From NCBI RefSeq assembly GCF_900115285.1, contig NZ_FOYW01000001.1:2267272-2331271 (forward strand): a DNA stretch of 64,000 nucleotides. Direction: 5' to 3'. Each line of letters starts with the position of its first letter. Position 1 is the stretch's first letter. The position numbers and the translations under genes were made by a program. The DNA is from Marinobacter daqiaonensis (lineage in GTDB: Bacteria; Pseudomonadota; Gammaproteobacteria; Pseudomonadales; Oleiphilaceae). Positions 25,039 to 33,132 of this stretch are shown one piece after another. A model generated the notes under the pieces. It ran no database searches, was not told the origin of the DNA, and was given only the letters and a program-made list of their open reading frames with translations.

Positions 25039-26628
25039 TCACGCGGCTTCGGTCTCTGCCTCTTCCGGCACTTCGTGACGAATCAGGAAGTCAAAGGCAC
25101 TCAGGGCAGCCTTGGAGCCCTCGCCCATGGATATGACGATCTGCTTGTAGGGCACCGTGGTGGCATCACCGGCCGCGAACACGCCCGGAATCGAAGTCTC
25201 GCTACGCTCGTTCACGACGATCTCTCCGTGCTTGCTCAGCTCAATATCGCCCTTGAGCCACTCGGTGTTGGGTACCAGCCCGATCTGGACAAAAATGCCC
25301 TCCAGAGAAACATGATGCTCCTCGCCGGAATCACGGTCCTTGTAATTAAGACCGTTTACCTTGCCCCCTTCACCGGTAACCTCGGTGGTCTGGGCAGAGG
25401 TGACGATTTCCACGTTCTTGAGGCTGCGAAGCTTCTTCTGGAGCACCTCGTCGGCCTTCAGCTCGCTGGCGAACTCCAGCAGGGTCACGTGGCCCACGAT
25501 GCCGGCCAGGTCAATGGCGGCTTCCACACCGGAATTACCGCCACCAATGACCGCAACGCGCTTGCCCTTGAACAGGGGACCGTCGCAGTGGGGGCAGTAG
25601 GCCACACCCTTGTTCCGGTATTCTTCCTCTCCCGGTACGCCCATCTGGCGCCAGCGGGCACCGGTGGACAGGATCACGCTGCGGGCCCTCAGAGATGCGC
25701 CATTGGCCAGCCGGACCTCATGATAGCCCCCGGCCTCGGAAGCCGGTAACAGCTTCTCGGCGCGCTGCATGTTCATGATATCCACGTCGTATTCCTTGAC
25801 GTGCTGCTCCATGGCAGCCACCAGCTTGGGACCCTCGGTGTAGGGCACGGAAATCAGGTTCTCGATACCCATGGTATCGGCCACCTGGCCACCGAAGCGC
25901 TCCGCAGCGATACCAGTGCTGATTCCCTTGCGGGCGGCATAGATTGCCGCAGACGCGCCAGCAGGACCGCCGCCAATCACCAGGACCTCAAACGGATCTT
26001 TCTCATTGATCTTGCGGGCTTCCTTGGCTCCGGCGTTGCTGTCCAGCTTGACCACAATTTCTTCCAGGGTCATGCGGCCCTGGCCCCAGGGCTCACCGTT
26101 GAGGTAGACCGAGGGCACTGCCATGATCTCTTTCTTCTCGACCTCGTCCTGGAACAGGGCGCCGTCGATGGCGGTGTGCCTGATCCGTGGGTTCAGCACG
26201 CTCATCAGGTTCAGGGCCTGTACCACGTCCGGGCAGTTCTGGCAGGACAGGGAGAAGAAGGACTCGAACTCGAATTCCCCTTCAATGGACTGAATCTGTT
26301 CAATGGTGTCCTGAGCGGCCTTGGACGGATGGCCGCCAACCTGCAGCAGAGCCAGTACCAGCGAGGTGAACTCGTGGCCCATGGGGATGCCGGCAAACCT
26401 CACGCCGACATCGGAGCCGATCCGGTTGATGGCAAAAGACGGGCGACGCACGTTCGGATCGTCGTCGGTGCGCAGGCTGATCTTGCTCGACAGCGGCTCG
26501 ATTTCTTCCAGCAGTTCCTTCAGTTCCTGAGACTTCTTGCTGTCGTCATAGGCGGCCGCGAGCTCGATGGGCTCGCGGAGCTTCTCAAGGTAGGCTTTCA
26601 ACTGGTCTTTGAGATTGTTGTCCAACAT
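25039..26628 (-). CDS. ahpF: Alkyl hydroperoxide reductase subunit F
   Basis: A 529-residue flavoprotein that passes electrons from NAD(P)H to AhpC. The N-terminal thioredoxin-fold pair carries SCQNCPD (Cys about 129 and 132). The FAD domain follows ([19 protein letters not shown] about 215-233), then the redox-active YCPHCDGP (about 344-351) and the NAD-binding [12 protein letters not shown]. The C-terminal [10 protein letters not shown] is canonical. It lies downstream of ahpC but has its own OxyR-like operator and promoter and its own terminator. Confidence 0.95.
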   Translation of the reverse strand: MLDNNLKDQLKAYLEKLREPIELAAAYDDSKKSQELKELLEEIEPLSSKISLRTDDDPNVRRPSFAINRIGSDVGVRFAGIPMGHEFTSLVLALLQVGGHPSKAAQDTIEQIQSIEGEFEFESFFSLSCQNCPDVVQALNLMSVLNPRIRHTAIDGALFQDEVEKKEIMAVPSVYLNGEPWGQGRMTLEEIVVKLDSNAGAKEARKINEKDPFEVLVIGGGPAGASAAIYAARKGISTGIAAERFGGQVADTMGIENLISVPYTEGPKLVAAMEQHVKEYDVDIMNMQRAEKLLPASEAGGYHEVRLANGASLRARSVILSTGARWRQMGVPGEEEYRNKGVAYCPHCDGPLFKGKRVAVIGGGNSGVEAAIDLAGIVGHVTLLEFASELKADEVLQKKLRSLKNVEIVTSAQTTEVTGEGGKVNGLNYKDRDSGEEHHVSLEGIFVQIGLVPNTEWLKGDIELSKHGEIVVNERSETSIPGVFAAGDATTVPYKQIVISMGEGSKAALSAFDFLIRHEVPEEAETEAA

Positions 26629-26699
26629 GGCGTGTCCTCTATTAGATCAAAATGCGATGACTGAAACCGTAAACCGGCAATTTAAGTCTGATGGTTCTC

Positions 26700-26765
26700 A
26701 AGATAGGACCAGACCGGCCGAAGCTCAAATTAATTGACCTTAAACATTCAATAGTCGATATCTAT
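26700..26765 (-). promoter_or_regulatory. ahpF promoter with tandem OxyR-type sites
   Basis: On the minus strand the order is ATAG-N7-CTAT (26751-26765), a 7-nt gap, then TTAA-N7-TAAT, a degenerate second site. This is the four-quarter-site spacing of OxyR operators. Directly after it comes a candidate -35 TTGAGC (26723-26728), 17 nt, then -10 TATCTT (26700-26705). The same layout is seen upstream of ahpC. Confidence 0.7.
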
Positions 26766-26807
26766 AGGCCAATGAGTTTGAACTCTTTTCGGAACCCTGA
26801 AAACAGC

Positions 26808-26830
26808 AAACCCCGGACGGGCCGGGGTTT
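26808..26830 (-). terminator. Terminator-like hairpin after ahpC
   Basis: AAACCCCGG and CCGGGGTTT form a 9-bp stem with a 5-nt loop, about 50 nt beyond the ahpC stop on the minus strand. A T-rich stretch (TTTGCTGTTTTC) follows. It separates ahpC from the ahpF promoter. Confidence 0.7.
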
Positions 26831-26882
26831 ACCGAAGCGCGGAGCCCGCCAGAGGCGGACTCCCTGGGAGATCAGGCGCTCC

Positions 26883-27449
26883 TTAGATCTTGCCAACCAA
26901 GTCCAGGGACGGAGACAGTGTTGCTTCGCCTTCCTTCCACTTGGCCGGGCATACCTCACCGGGGTGGTTACGCACGTACTGGGCAGCCTTAACCTTACGC
27001 AGCAGGTCCTCAGCGTCGCGACCAATACCTTCAGCCGTGATTTCCATCGCCTGGATGATACCGTCCGGATCCACCAGGAAGGTGGCACGGTCGGCCAGGC
27101 CCTGACCTTCACGCATGACACCGAAGTTGTTGGTGATGCGGCCGGTCTGGTCACCAACCATGTAGTACTGGATCTTGCCGATGGTCTCGGAGCTGTCGTG
27201 CCATGCCTTGTGGGTGAAGTGGGTGTCAGTGGAGACGGACAGCACTTCCACGCCCAGCTTCTGGAGCTCTTCGTACTTGTCAGCCACGTCACCCAGCTCG
27301 GTCGGGCACACGAAGGTGAAGTCGGCCGGGTAGAAGAAGAAGATCGACCACTTGCCCTGCAGATCGGTGTCGGAAATCTCGACGAACTCGCCCTGCTTGT
27401 ACGCGGTGGCGGTGAACGGTTTGATTGGCGTGTTTACTAGAGTCGTCAT
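26883..27449 (-). CDS. ahpC: Alkyl hydroperoxide reductase subunit C (peroxiredoxin)
   Basis: A 188-residue typical 2-Cys peroxiredoxin that reduces hydrogen and organic peroxides. The start at 27449 has AAGGAG upstream. The peroxidatic cysteine is C48 in FTFVCPTE and the resolving cysteine C167 in [23 protein letters not shown] matches the bacterial AhpC1 subgroup that is reduced by AhpF, encoded just downstream. Confidence 0.95.
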   Translation of the reverse strand: MTTLVNTPIKPFTATAYKQGEFVEISDTDLQGKWSIFFFYPADFTFVCPTELGDVADKYEELQKLGVEVLSVSTDTHFTHKAWHDSSETIGKIQYYMVGDQTGRITNNFGVMREGQGLADRATFLVDPDGIIQAMEITAEGIGRDAEDLLRKVKAAQYVRNHPGEVCPAKWKEGEATLSPSLDLVGKI

Positions 27450-27483
27450 TGATTTATTCTCCTTCAAGTTAATTGAGGTGCAC

Positions 27484-27549
27484 AAGGTATGCGGTTCACC
27501 CCGACTCATCAAATTGATTAACCTTAAAAGAGCCATAGGTATGGGCTAT
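27484..27549 (-). promoter_or_regulatory. ahpC promoter with tandem OxyR-type sites
   Basis: On the minus strand, ATAG-N7-CTAT (27535-27549) is followed after 7 nt by the weaker TTAA-N7-CAAT. A candidate -35 TTGATG (27507-27512), a 17-nt spacer and a weak -10 TACCTT (27484-27489) come next. Over about 40 nt the arrangement and much of the sequence repeat the ahpF promoter. Confidence 0.7.
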
Positions 27550-27756
27550 ATCTCGGAAAAGGTTTACCGTTTTCCGAACCGGGAGCCGATAATTTGTACT
27601 ACCCCCGTATGATGGGGTGAATGTTCCGGAAATCAATCAGTCCATCACCGCGACGTATCCCGCCCACCCGTCCGGGACAACACCCGATGATTCCCTGTCG
27701 GAGCCATATTCGTTAATCTGTGTGACCGTTCTGATACACACCCGGGAGCTCTCCCC

Positions 27757-28647
27757 ATGCACGAATTTCCCATCCACTATGTCGAGCCCGTATTCCGCCC
27801 ACCCAGCGAGGCCCATTCGCTGATCCTGCCGGTGACCAACGGCTGTTCCTGGAACAAGTGCACGTTTTGCGAAATGTACACCGCACCCCAGAAAAAATTC
27901 CGGGCCCGGGATGAGAGCGAGGTGCTTGAGGAAATTCGCAAATGCGGCGAACGGATGATTGTTCAGCGGGTATTCCTCGCCGATGGCGATGCCATGATCC
28001 TGCCCACCCATCGCCTGCTGCGGATCCTTGAGGCCATTCGGGACCATCTGCCGGATGTTGAGCGGGTGACCTCCTACTGCCTGCCAAGAAACCTGAAGAA
28101 AAAATCGGTGGCCGAACTGAAAGAGCTGCAGGATGCCGGTCTTGCCATGCTCTATGTGGGAGCGGAATCCGGCGATGATGAGGTACTCAGGCGGGTCAAC
28201 AAGGGCGAAACCTATGACTCCACCCGCGATGCTCTGCTCAAGGCCGGCGAGGCAGGCATCAAGCGCTCGGTGATGATTCTCAACGGTCTTGGCGGCAAGA
28301 GCCTGAGTGATCAGCATGCCCTTCATTCCGCCCAGTTGATGAACGAGACCCAGCCGGAATTCCTGTCCACCCTGGTGGTGAGCTTTCCCCAGGGCATGGA
28401 GCGTTACCGGGAGCAGTTCCCGGACTTCGAACCCCTGAACCAGCAGGAGCTGTTCCTGGAAGCGGAGCGGCTCCTGGAGAACCTGGAACTGGACAACACG
28501 GTGTTCCGCAGCGACCACGCCTCCAATTACCTGGTACTGAAGGGCACGCTCGGTCGGGACAAGGAGCGGATGCTGGCGCAGGTACGTACCGCCATACACA
28601 CGCCGGAGCAGGCCAGATTGCGTCCCGAGTGGATGCGGGGGTTGTGA
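27757..28647 (+). CDS. Radical SAM protein
   Basis: A 296-residue enzyme predicted to hold a 4Fe-4S cluster and cleave S-adenosylmethionine. The cluster cysteines are C30, C35 and C38 in NGCSWNKCTFCEM, a C-x4-C-x2-C spacing rather than the common C-x3-C-x2-C. The subfamily matches COG1032-type proteins. GAESGDDEVLRRVNKG near residues 128-143 is the SAM-contacting barrel segment. Substrate unknown. The ribosome site is weak. The ahpC control region lies upstream on the other strand. Confidence 0.8.
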   Translation: MHEFPIHYVEPVFRPPSEAHSLILPVTNGCSWNKCTFCEMYTAPQKKFRARDESEVLEEIRKCGERMIVQRVFLADGDAMILPTHRLLRILEAIRDHLPDVERVTSYCLPRNLKKKSVAELKELQDAGLAMLYVGAESGDDEVLRRVNKGETYDSTRDALLKAGEAGIKRSVMILNGLGGKSLSDQHALHSAQLMNETQPEFLSTLVVSFPQGMERYREQFPDFEPLNQQELFLEAERLLENLELDNTVFRSDHASNYLVLKGTLGRDKERMLAQVRTAIHTPEQARLRPEWMRGL

Positions 28648-28778
28648 CAGGGATCGACCCGGCAAGGGAGAGGTTCCGGTCAAAAAACAACTATATCTGA
28701 GAAAAAGAACGCGGTCTGTCCAGGCGTCCTCCCAGGGCGCCTGAACCCTTCATCTGATCACTTTCCGCTCGACAAAAC

Positions 28779-28808
28779 TTGTAACCGCTCCCTGATTTCC
28801 TGTATCTT
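28779..28808 (+). promoter_or_regulatory. Candidate bet operon promoter
   Basis: -35 TTGTAA (28779-28784), an 18-nt spacer and -10 TATCTT (28803-28808) lie immediately upstream of the BetI-type palindrome, so the repressor site would cover the transcription start. Confidence 0.55.
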
Positions 28809-28812
28809 TATT

Positions 28813-28832
28813 TTAATTGAACGTTCAATTAA
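28813..28832. promoter_or_regulatory. BetI operator
   Basis: TTAATTGAACGTTCAATTAA is a perfect 20-bp palindrome 19 nt before the betI start. The TTGAACGTTCAA core is of the type bound by TetR-family BetI repressors. It implies autoregulation and choline-responsive control of betIBA. Confidence 0.8.
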
Positions 28833-28851
28833 CAATATTCCGAGAGAACTC

Positions 28852-29460
28852 ATGCCGATTGTCGGAGTCAAGGACACCCGAAAACAGCAGCTGATCGATG
28901 CCACTATGGCCTCCATCGCGGAGCTGGGAATGCAGAACACCACCATCGTCAGTATCAGCAAGCGGGCTGGTATGTCCTCCGGGATCATCAGCCACTATTT
29001 CGGTGGCAAGCAGGGACTGATCGAGGCCGCGCTACGTTACCTGCTGGATCAGCTGGGCCAGGAATTGCGGGAACGCATGGCTAAAACCGATGGCAGCCCC
29101 GAGCAGCGCCTAAACTGCATTATTGAGTCCAATTTTTCCGAATTTCAGCGCTCGGCCCTGGCCGCCAAGACCTGGCTCAGTTTCTGGGCCCGCTCCATGC
29201 ATGAGCCGGGGCTCAAGCGTTTACAACAGATCAACAACGCGCGGCTATACAGCAACCTGCGTTATTCATTTGCCCAGGGGCTGCCGCCGGCACAAGCCAC
29301 CGCAGCGGCCCGCCAGACCGCCGCCATGATTGACGGCTTCTGGCTGCGCAGTGCCCTCAGCCTGGACCCGGCAGAAAGTTTCGAGGCAGGCGAACGCCTG
29401 TGTAAGCAATTTGTTCACCAGACCCTGGCCAGTGCCGGGGCCGAGAACTCATCAAATTAA
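28852..29460 (+). CDS. betI: Choline-responsive transcriptional repressor BetI
   Basis: A 202-residue TetR-family protein. The N-terminal opening [20 protein letters not shown] and helix-turn-helix [21 protein letters not shown] (about residues 33-53) are typical of BetI. The ligand domain contains the conserved [14 protein letters not shown] (about 103-116). It heads betIBA, and betB starts 14 nt after its stop. It probably represses the operon until choline is present, acting through the palindrome just upstream. Confidence 0.93.
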   Translation: MPIVGVKDTRKQQLIDATMASIAELGMQNTTIVSISKRAGMSSGIISHYFGGKQGLIEAALRYLLDQLGQELRERMAKTDGSPEQRLNCIIESNFSEFQRSALAAKTWLSFWARSMHEPGLKRLQQINNARLYSNLRYSFAQGLPPAQATAAARQTAAMIDGFWLRSALSLDPAESFEAGERLCKQFVHQTLASAGAENSSN

Positions 29461-29474
29461 GGATACCGGTCGCC

Positions 29475-30944
29475 ATGTCCCATTCCATTCCCGTTTACCA
29501 GAATTTCGTCCACGGCCGTTTTCTCGCCAACCATAGTGGCGAAACCTTTGCCGTGGTGAATCCGGCCACCGGCCAGGTGATTTACCAGGTGGAAGTCGCT
29601 GATCCGTCGGTTCAGAAGGCTGCCATCGAGAGTGCCCGGGCCGGTTTCGCCGACTGGTCCGCCATGACCGCCATTGAGCGCAGCCGCATCCTGTTGCGAG
29701 CCGCCGCCCTCCTGCGGGAGCGCAACGACGAGCTGGCCCGGGTGGAAGTGCTGGACACCGGCAAGCCGCTGCAGGAGGCCGAAGCGGTCGATGTTGTGAC
29801 CGGCGCCGACGCGGTCGAGTTCTTTGCCGGCCTGGCTCCCTCGATAGAGGGTAACCAGCAGGATCTGGGTGGAGACTTCTATTACACGCGCCGGGAGCCC
29901 CTGGGCATCTGCGCCGGTATCGGCGCATGGAACTACCCCATCCAGATTGCCTGCTGGAAGTCCGCGCCGGCATTGGCCGCAGGCAATGCCATGATTTTCA
30001 AGCCCTCGGAAGAAACGCCGATGGGTGCCATCAAACTGGCGGAAATCTTCATCGAGGCGGGTGTGCCCGCAGGCGTGTTCAACGTGGTACAGGGCGCCGC
30101 CGAGGTGGGCAGCTGGCTGACCCATGATCCGGACATCGCCAAGGTGTCCTTCACCGGTGAGGTGGGCACCGGCAAGAAGGTCATGGCGGCAGCCGCGTCC
30201 TCCCTGAAGGACGTGACCATGGAGCTCGGCGGCAAGTCACCGCTGATCATTTTCGACGATGCCGACCTGGAGAACGCGGTTTCCGCCGCCATGGTGGGCA
30301 ACTTCTACACCCAGGGCGAGATATGTACCAATGGCACCAGGGTGTTTGTCCAGGAAGGTATCTACCCCGCCTTTATCGAGCGGCTGCTGGAACGCACACG
30401 CAACAACATCGTGCCCGGCGATCCCCTGGATCCGGCCACCAACTATGGTGCGCTGATCTCTGAGGGGCACCGGAAACTGGTACTGGACTATATCGGAAAG
30501 GGCGTCGCCGAAGGTGCCACATTGAGCCATGGCGGGCGCCCCCTGTCACCGGCCAACGCCAGCGGTGGCTATTTCGTGGAGCCCACCATCTTCACCGATT
30601 GCACTGACGACATGACCATCGTGAAGGAAGAGATCTTCGGGCCGGTGATGTCCGTGCTCACCTTTGCGGACGAGGCAGAAGTCATCGAGCGGGCCAACGA
30701 CACCGAGACAGGCCTGGCCGCAGGCGTGTTCACCAATGATATCCGGCGCGCACACCGGGTGATTCACCGGATTCAGGCGGGCATCTGCTGGATCAACAGT
30801 TACGGGGCCTCGCCGGCGGAAATGCCGGTGGGGGGTTACAAACTCTCCGGCGTTGGTCGCGAGAACGGTCGCATAACGCTGGATTCCTACACCCAGATCA
30901 AATCGATTTACGTTGGCATGTCCGACCTTGAGGCGCCGTTCTAG
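29475..30944 (+). CDS. betB: Betaine aldehyde dehydrogenase
   Basis: A 489-residue NAD(P)-dependent enzyme oxidising betaine aldehyde to glycine betaine, the main compatible solute of halotolerant bacteria. The catalytic pair is E250 in MELGGKSP and C284 in GEICTNG. The betaine aldehyde signature [16 protein letters not shown] is near residues 449-464. The stop TAG lies inside a CTAG that opens a run of palindromic repeats before betA, so the normally tight betB-betA junction is expanded here to 313 nt. Confidence 0.94.
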   Translation: MSHSIPVYQNFVHGRFLANHSGETFAVVNPATGQVIYQVEVADPSVQKAAIESARAGFADWSAMTAIERSRILLRAAALLRERNDELARVEVLDTGKPLQEAEAVDVVTGADAVEFFAGLAPSIEGNQQDLGGDFYYTRREPLGICAGIGAWNYPIQIACWKSAPALAAGNAMIFKPSEETPMGAIKLAEIFIEAGVPAGVFNVVQGAAEVGSWLTHDPDIAKVSFTGEVGTGKKVMAAAASSLKDVTMELGGKSPLIIFDDADLENAVSAAMVGNFYTQGEICTNGTRVFVQEGIYPAFIERLLERTRNNIVPGDPLDPATNYGALISEGHRKLVLDYIGKGVAEGATLSHGGRPLSPANASGGYFVEPTIFTDCTDDMTIVKEEIFGPVMSVLTFADEAEVIERANDTETGLAAGVFTNDIRRAHRVIHRIQAGICWINSYGASPAEMPVGGYKLSGVGRENGRITLDSYTQIKSIYVGMSDLEAPF

Positions 30945-30969
30945 TGCCGTCTGGTTACCAGACACATCG
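30941..30969. repeat. Short CTAG-bordered palindrome after betB
   Basis: The unit starts with CTAGTGCC, holds GTCTGGTTACCAGAC (a 15-nt palindrome around one T) at 30949-30963, and ends just before the CTAG of the large element. The same CTAGTGCC recurs at 31236-31243 at the far end of the large element, so the pair are 8-bp direct repeats flanking it. Confidence 0.6.
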
Positions 30970-31239
30970 CTAGTGTCTCGGCCGGTTAATTCGCTGACCT
31001 ACTGAGCCCCTGAAAGCCTTGAGAGCAAGGCGTGGTGTCGAAGGTTTGGTGGTTCCAAATCGAGGCGCCGCAACACAGCTCTCAAGGCTTTCAGGGGCTC
31101 CCGGAGGGCTTGCCGCTGGCGACTCTGGACCTGTGTTGTCAGCCCTTGATGTGGAACCACCACACCTGCGGACTGACGCCTTGGCCAGAGTCGCCAGCGG
31201 CAAGCAATAGGTCAGCGAATTAACCGGCCGGGACACTAG
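30970..31239. repeat. 270-bp palindromic element (putative MITE) between betB and betA
   Basis: The ends 30970-31001 and 31208-31239 are 32-bp inverted repeats with one mismatch. Inside are two hairpins: arms 31004-31026/31078-31100 (23 bp, perfect) and 31108-31128/31185-31205 (21 bp, perfect), separated by 7 nt. Loops of 51 and 56 nt are reverse complements of each other at about 37 of 52 positions. The ends are CTAG followed by TGTC and GACA followed by CTAG, consistent with a 4-bp CTAG target duplication. No coding potential is supported. The region contains no gene for 313 nt. Confidence 0.9.
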
Positions 31240-31257
31240 TGCCACGGGAGGAAATGA

Positions 31258-32943
31258 ATGAAAGAAAACCGATACGACTACATCATTGTGGGCGCGGGCT
31301 CCGCGGGGTGTGTGCTGGCGAACCGGCTCACCGAGGACGGCCGCAGCAGGGTGCTGCTGCTGGAAACCGGCGGCAGCGACAAGAGCATCTTCATCCAGAT
31401 GCCCACTGCCCTGTCCATCCCCATGAACACCAAAAAATACGCCTGGCAGTTCGAGACCGAGCCTGAACCCTACCTGGATAACCGTCGCATGCACTGTCCC
31501 CGCGGCAAGGTGCTGGGTGGTTCCTCGTCCATAAACGGCATGGTGTATGTCCGCGGCCATGCCAGGGATTTCGATGAATGGGATGCCGAAGGCGCCACGG
31601 GCTGGGACTATCAGCACGTACTCCCCTATTTCAAAAAGGCCGAAACCTGGGCCTTCGGCGGTGACGACTACCGGGGCGGTTCCGGTCCGTTGGGCGTCAA
31701 CAACGGCAACGGGATGAAGAATCCCCTCTATAAAGCTTTTATCCGGGCCGGAGCGGACAGCGGCTATCTCGAGACCGAAGACTACAACGGCGCGCAGCAG
31801 GAAGGCTTCGGCGCAATGCACATGACCGTGAAGAACGGCCGTCGCGCCTCCACTGCCAATGCCTATCTGCGTCCGGCCATGAACCGCCACAACCTCACCG
31901 TGGTTACCCATGCCCTGGTCCACAAGGTATTGCTGGAAGACAAAACCGCCACTGGTGTGCGTTTCGAGCAGGGCGGCAAGGTACAGGAAGTTCATGCCCG
32001 CGAAGAAGTGATTCTCTCCGCCGGGTCCATCGGCTCGCCCCACCTGCTGCAACTCTCCGGTATCGGCCGCCGCGAGGTACTGGAGAACGCCGGTATCGAA
32101 GTAAGGCATGAGCTGCCGGGCGTGGGTGAAAACCTGCAGGACCACCTGGAGTTCTACTTCCAGTTCCGCTGCAAGCAGCCGGTTTCCCTGAACCGCAGGC
32201 TGGACTGGTGGAACAAGCTGAAGATCGGTGTGCGATGGATCCTCCGGAAGGATGGCCTTGGCGCCACCAACCATTTCGAATCCTGCGGCTTCATCCGGTC
32301 GAAGGCCGGCGTGGAGTGGCCGGACCTGCAATATCATTTCCTCCCGGCCGCGATGCGTTACGACGGCAGGGAGGCATTCGACGGGGATGGCTTCCAGCTC
32401 CACGTGGGGCATAACAAGCCAAAGAGCCGCGGCTTCGTTCACGTGCAGTCGGCCGACCCGACCCAGCCGCCCCGTATCCGCTTCAACTACCTGCAGCACG
32501 AGGCGGACCGTGAGGGCTTCCGCGACTGTGTTCGGCGGACCCGCGAACTCATCAGCCAGCCCGCAATGGATGAATACCGTGGCGCCGAAATTCAGCCGGG
32601 CGAGCATATCCAGAGCGATGAGGAAATCGATACCTTCGTTCGCCAGGCGGTGGAAAGCGCCTACCATCCGTCCTGCTCCTGCAGGATGGGCACGGACGAC
32701 AAGGCGGTGGTGGACCCCAGGACCCGGGTTCACGGCCTCAAAAATCTGCGGGTGGTGGATTCGTCCATCTTCCCCACGATCCCCAACGGCAACCTGAACG
32801 CGCCCACCATCATGGTGGCGGAACGGGCGGCCGACCTGATCCGGGGCAGGGAGCCCCTCCAGCCTGCCGGCGTGCCGGTCGTCATGGACGAGCAATGGCA
32901 GAGCCGCCAGCGCCCCGGGGAACCGGAACGGGCGTCTGGTTAG
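31258..32943 (+). CDS. betA: Choline dehydrogenase
   Basis: A 561-residue FAD enzyme of the GMC family, oxidising choline to betaine aldehyde at the membrane. The FAD loop [14 protein letters not shown] is at residues 11-24, the GMC signature [19 protein letters not shown] near 83-101, and the catalytic His in [11 protein letters not shown] about residue 471. GGGAGG precedes ATG 31258. The length equals known BetA. It is separated from betB by the palindromic element, whose right end lies only 4 nt before this ribosome site, so the element could affect its expression. Confidence 0.95.
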   Translation: MKENRYDYIIVGAGSAGCVLANRLTEDGRSRVLLLETGGSDKSIFIQMPTALSIPMNTKKYAWQFETEPEPYLDNRRMHCPRGKVLGGSSSINGMVYVRGHARDFDEWDAEGATGWDYQHVLPYFKKAETWAFGGDDYRGGSGPLGVNNGNGMKNPLYKAFIRAGADSGYLETEDYNGAQQEGFGAMHMTVKNGRRASTANAYLRPAMNRHNLTVVTHALVHKVLLEDKTATGVRFEQGGKVQEVHAREEVILSAGSIGSPHLLQLSGIGRREVLENAGIEVRHELPGVGENLQDHLEFYFQFRCKQPVSLNRRLDWWNKLKIGVRWILRKDGLGATNHFESCGFIRSKAGVEWPDLQYHFLPAAMRYDGREAFDGDGFQLHVGHNKPKSRGFVHVQSADPTQPPRIRFNYLQHEADREGFRDCVRRTRELISQPAMDEYRGAEIQPGEHIQSDEEIDTFVRQAVESAYHPSCSCRMGTDDKAVVDPRTRVHGLKNLRVVDSSIFPTIPNGNLNAPTIMVAERAADLIRGREPLQPAGVPVVMDEQWQSRQRPGEPERASG

Positions 32944-32954
32944 TGCATTCCCTC

Positions 32955-32977
32955 CCCGGGCGCATCGCGCGCCCGGG
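32955..32977 (+). other. Hairpin between betA and the transporter gene
   Basis: A 9-bp perfect stem CCCGGGCGC/GCGCCCGGG closes an ATCGC loop, 11 nt after the betA stop. No T-run follows. It may protect or partly terminate the betIBA message. Confidence 0.5.
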
Positions 32978-33000
32978 ACTCTGTAAACCATCAGGGTTTC

Positions 33001-33045
33001 CCTATCAGCGCGGCGGCTTCGTGCCGTCTTGAGGCGCCGGATAGG
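33001..33045 (+). other. Structured leader upstream of BCCT-like gene
   Basis: Three stacked helices can form: CCTATC with GATAGG, GCGC with GCGC, and GGCGGC with GCCGTC capped by TTCGT. They leave a 5-nt bulge TTGAG on the 3' side. The fold lies 84 nt before the transporter start, and 40 nt before a small coupled ORF. Confidence 0.4.
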
Positions 33046-33084
33046 CAAGTCCTGGTTGGATTCTCAAACTCGAGGAGACAAACC

Positions 33085-33132
33085 ATGAAACTGATGACAA
33101 CAAGTAACAGCCAGGGGAGGAGTAACCCATGA
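33085..33132 (+). CDS. Candidate 15-residue upstream peptide coupled to the transporter gene
   Basis: ATG 33085 follows CGAGGAG at good spacing and encodes MKLMTTSNSQGRSNP. Its TGA overlaps the transporter ATG (ATGA at 33129-33132). The overlap and the good ribosome site suggest translational coupling, although the transporter also has its own GGGGAGGAG site, which lies inside this mini-ORF. Peptide function, if any, is unknown. Confidence 0.4.
   Translation: MKLMTTSNSQGRSNP

Noticed and set aside
31019..31223. Two overlapping 63-codon plus-strand ORFs inside the palindromic element
   Set aside because: They lack ribosome sites, are dictated by the inverted repeats, and show no protein-like pattern.
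30970..31239. Integron attC site or cassette
   Set aside because: The ends lack the R' GTTRRRY and R'' RYYYAAC core pairs, there is no cassette ORF and no integrase nearby.
30970..31239. CRISPR array
   Set aside because: Repeats are inverted, not direct and regularly spaced; there are no cas genes.
30970..33048. A 692-codon minus-strand ORF covering betA and ending at the edge of the palindromic element
   Set aside because: It is the antisense shadow of betA in GC-rich DNA, has no ribosome site or recognisable domain, and betA is certain. Its end at 30970 is chance: the inverted repeat supplies a stop.
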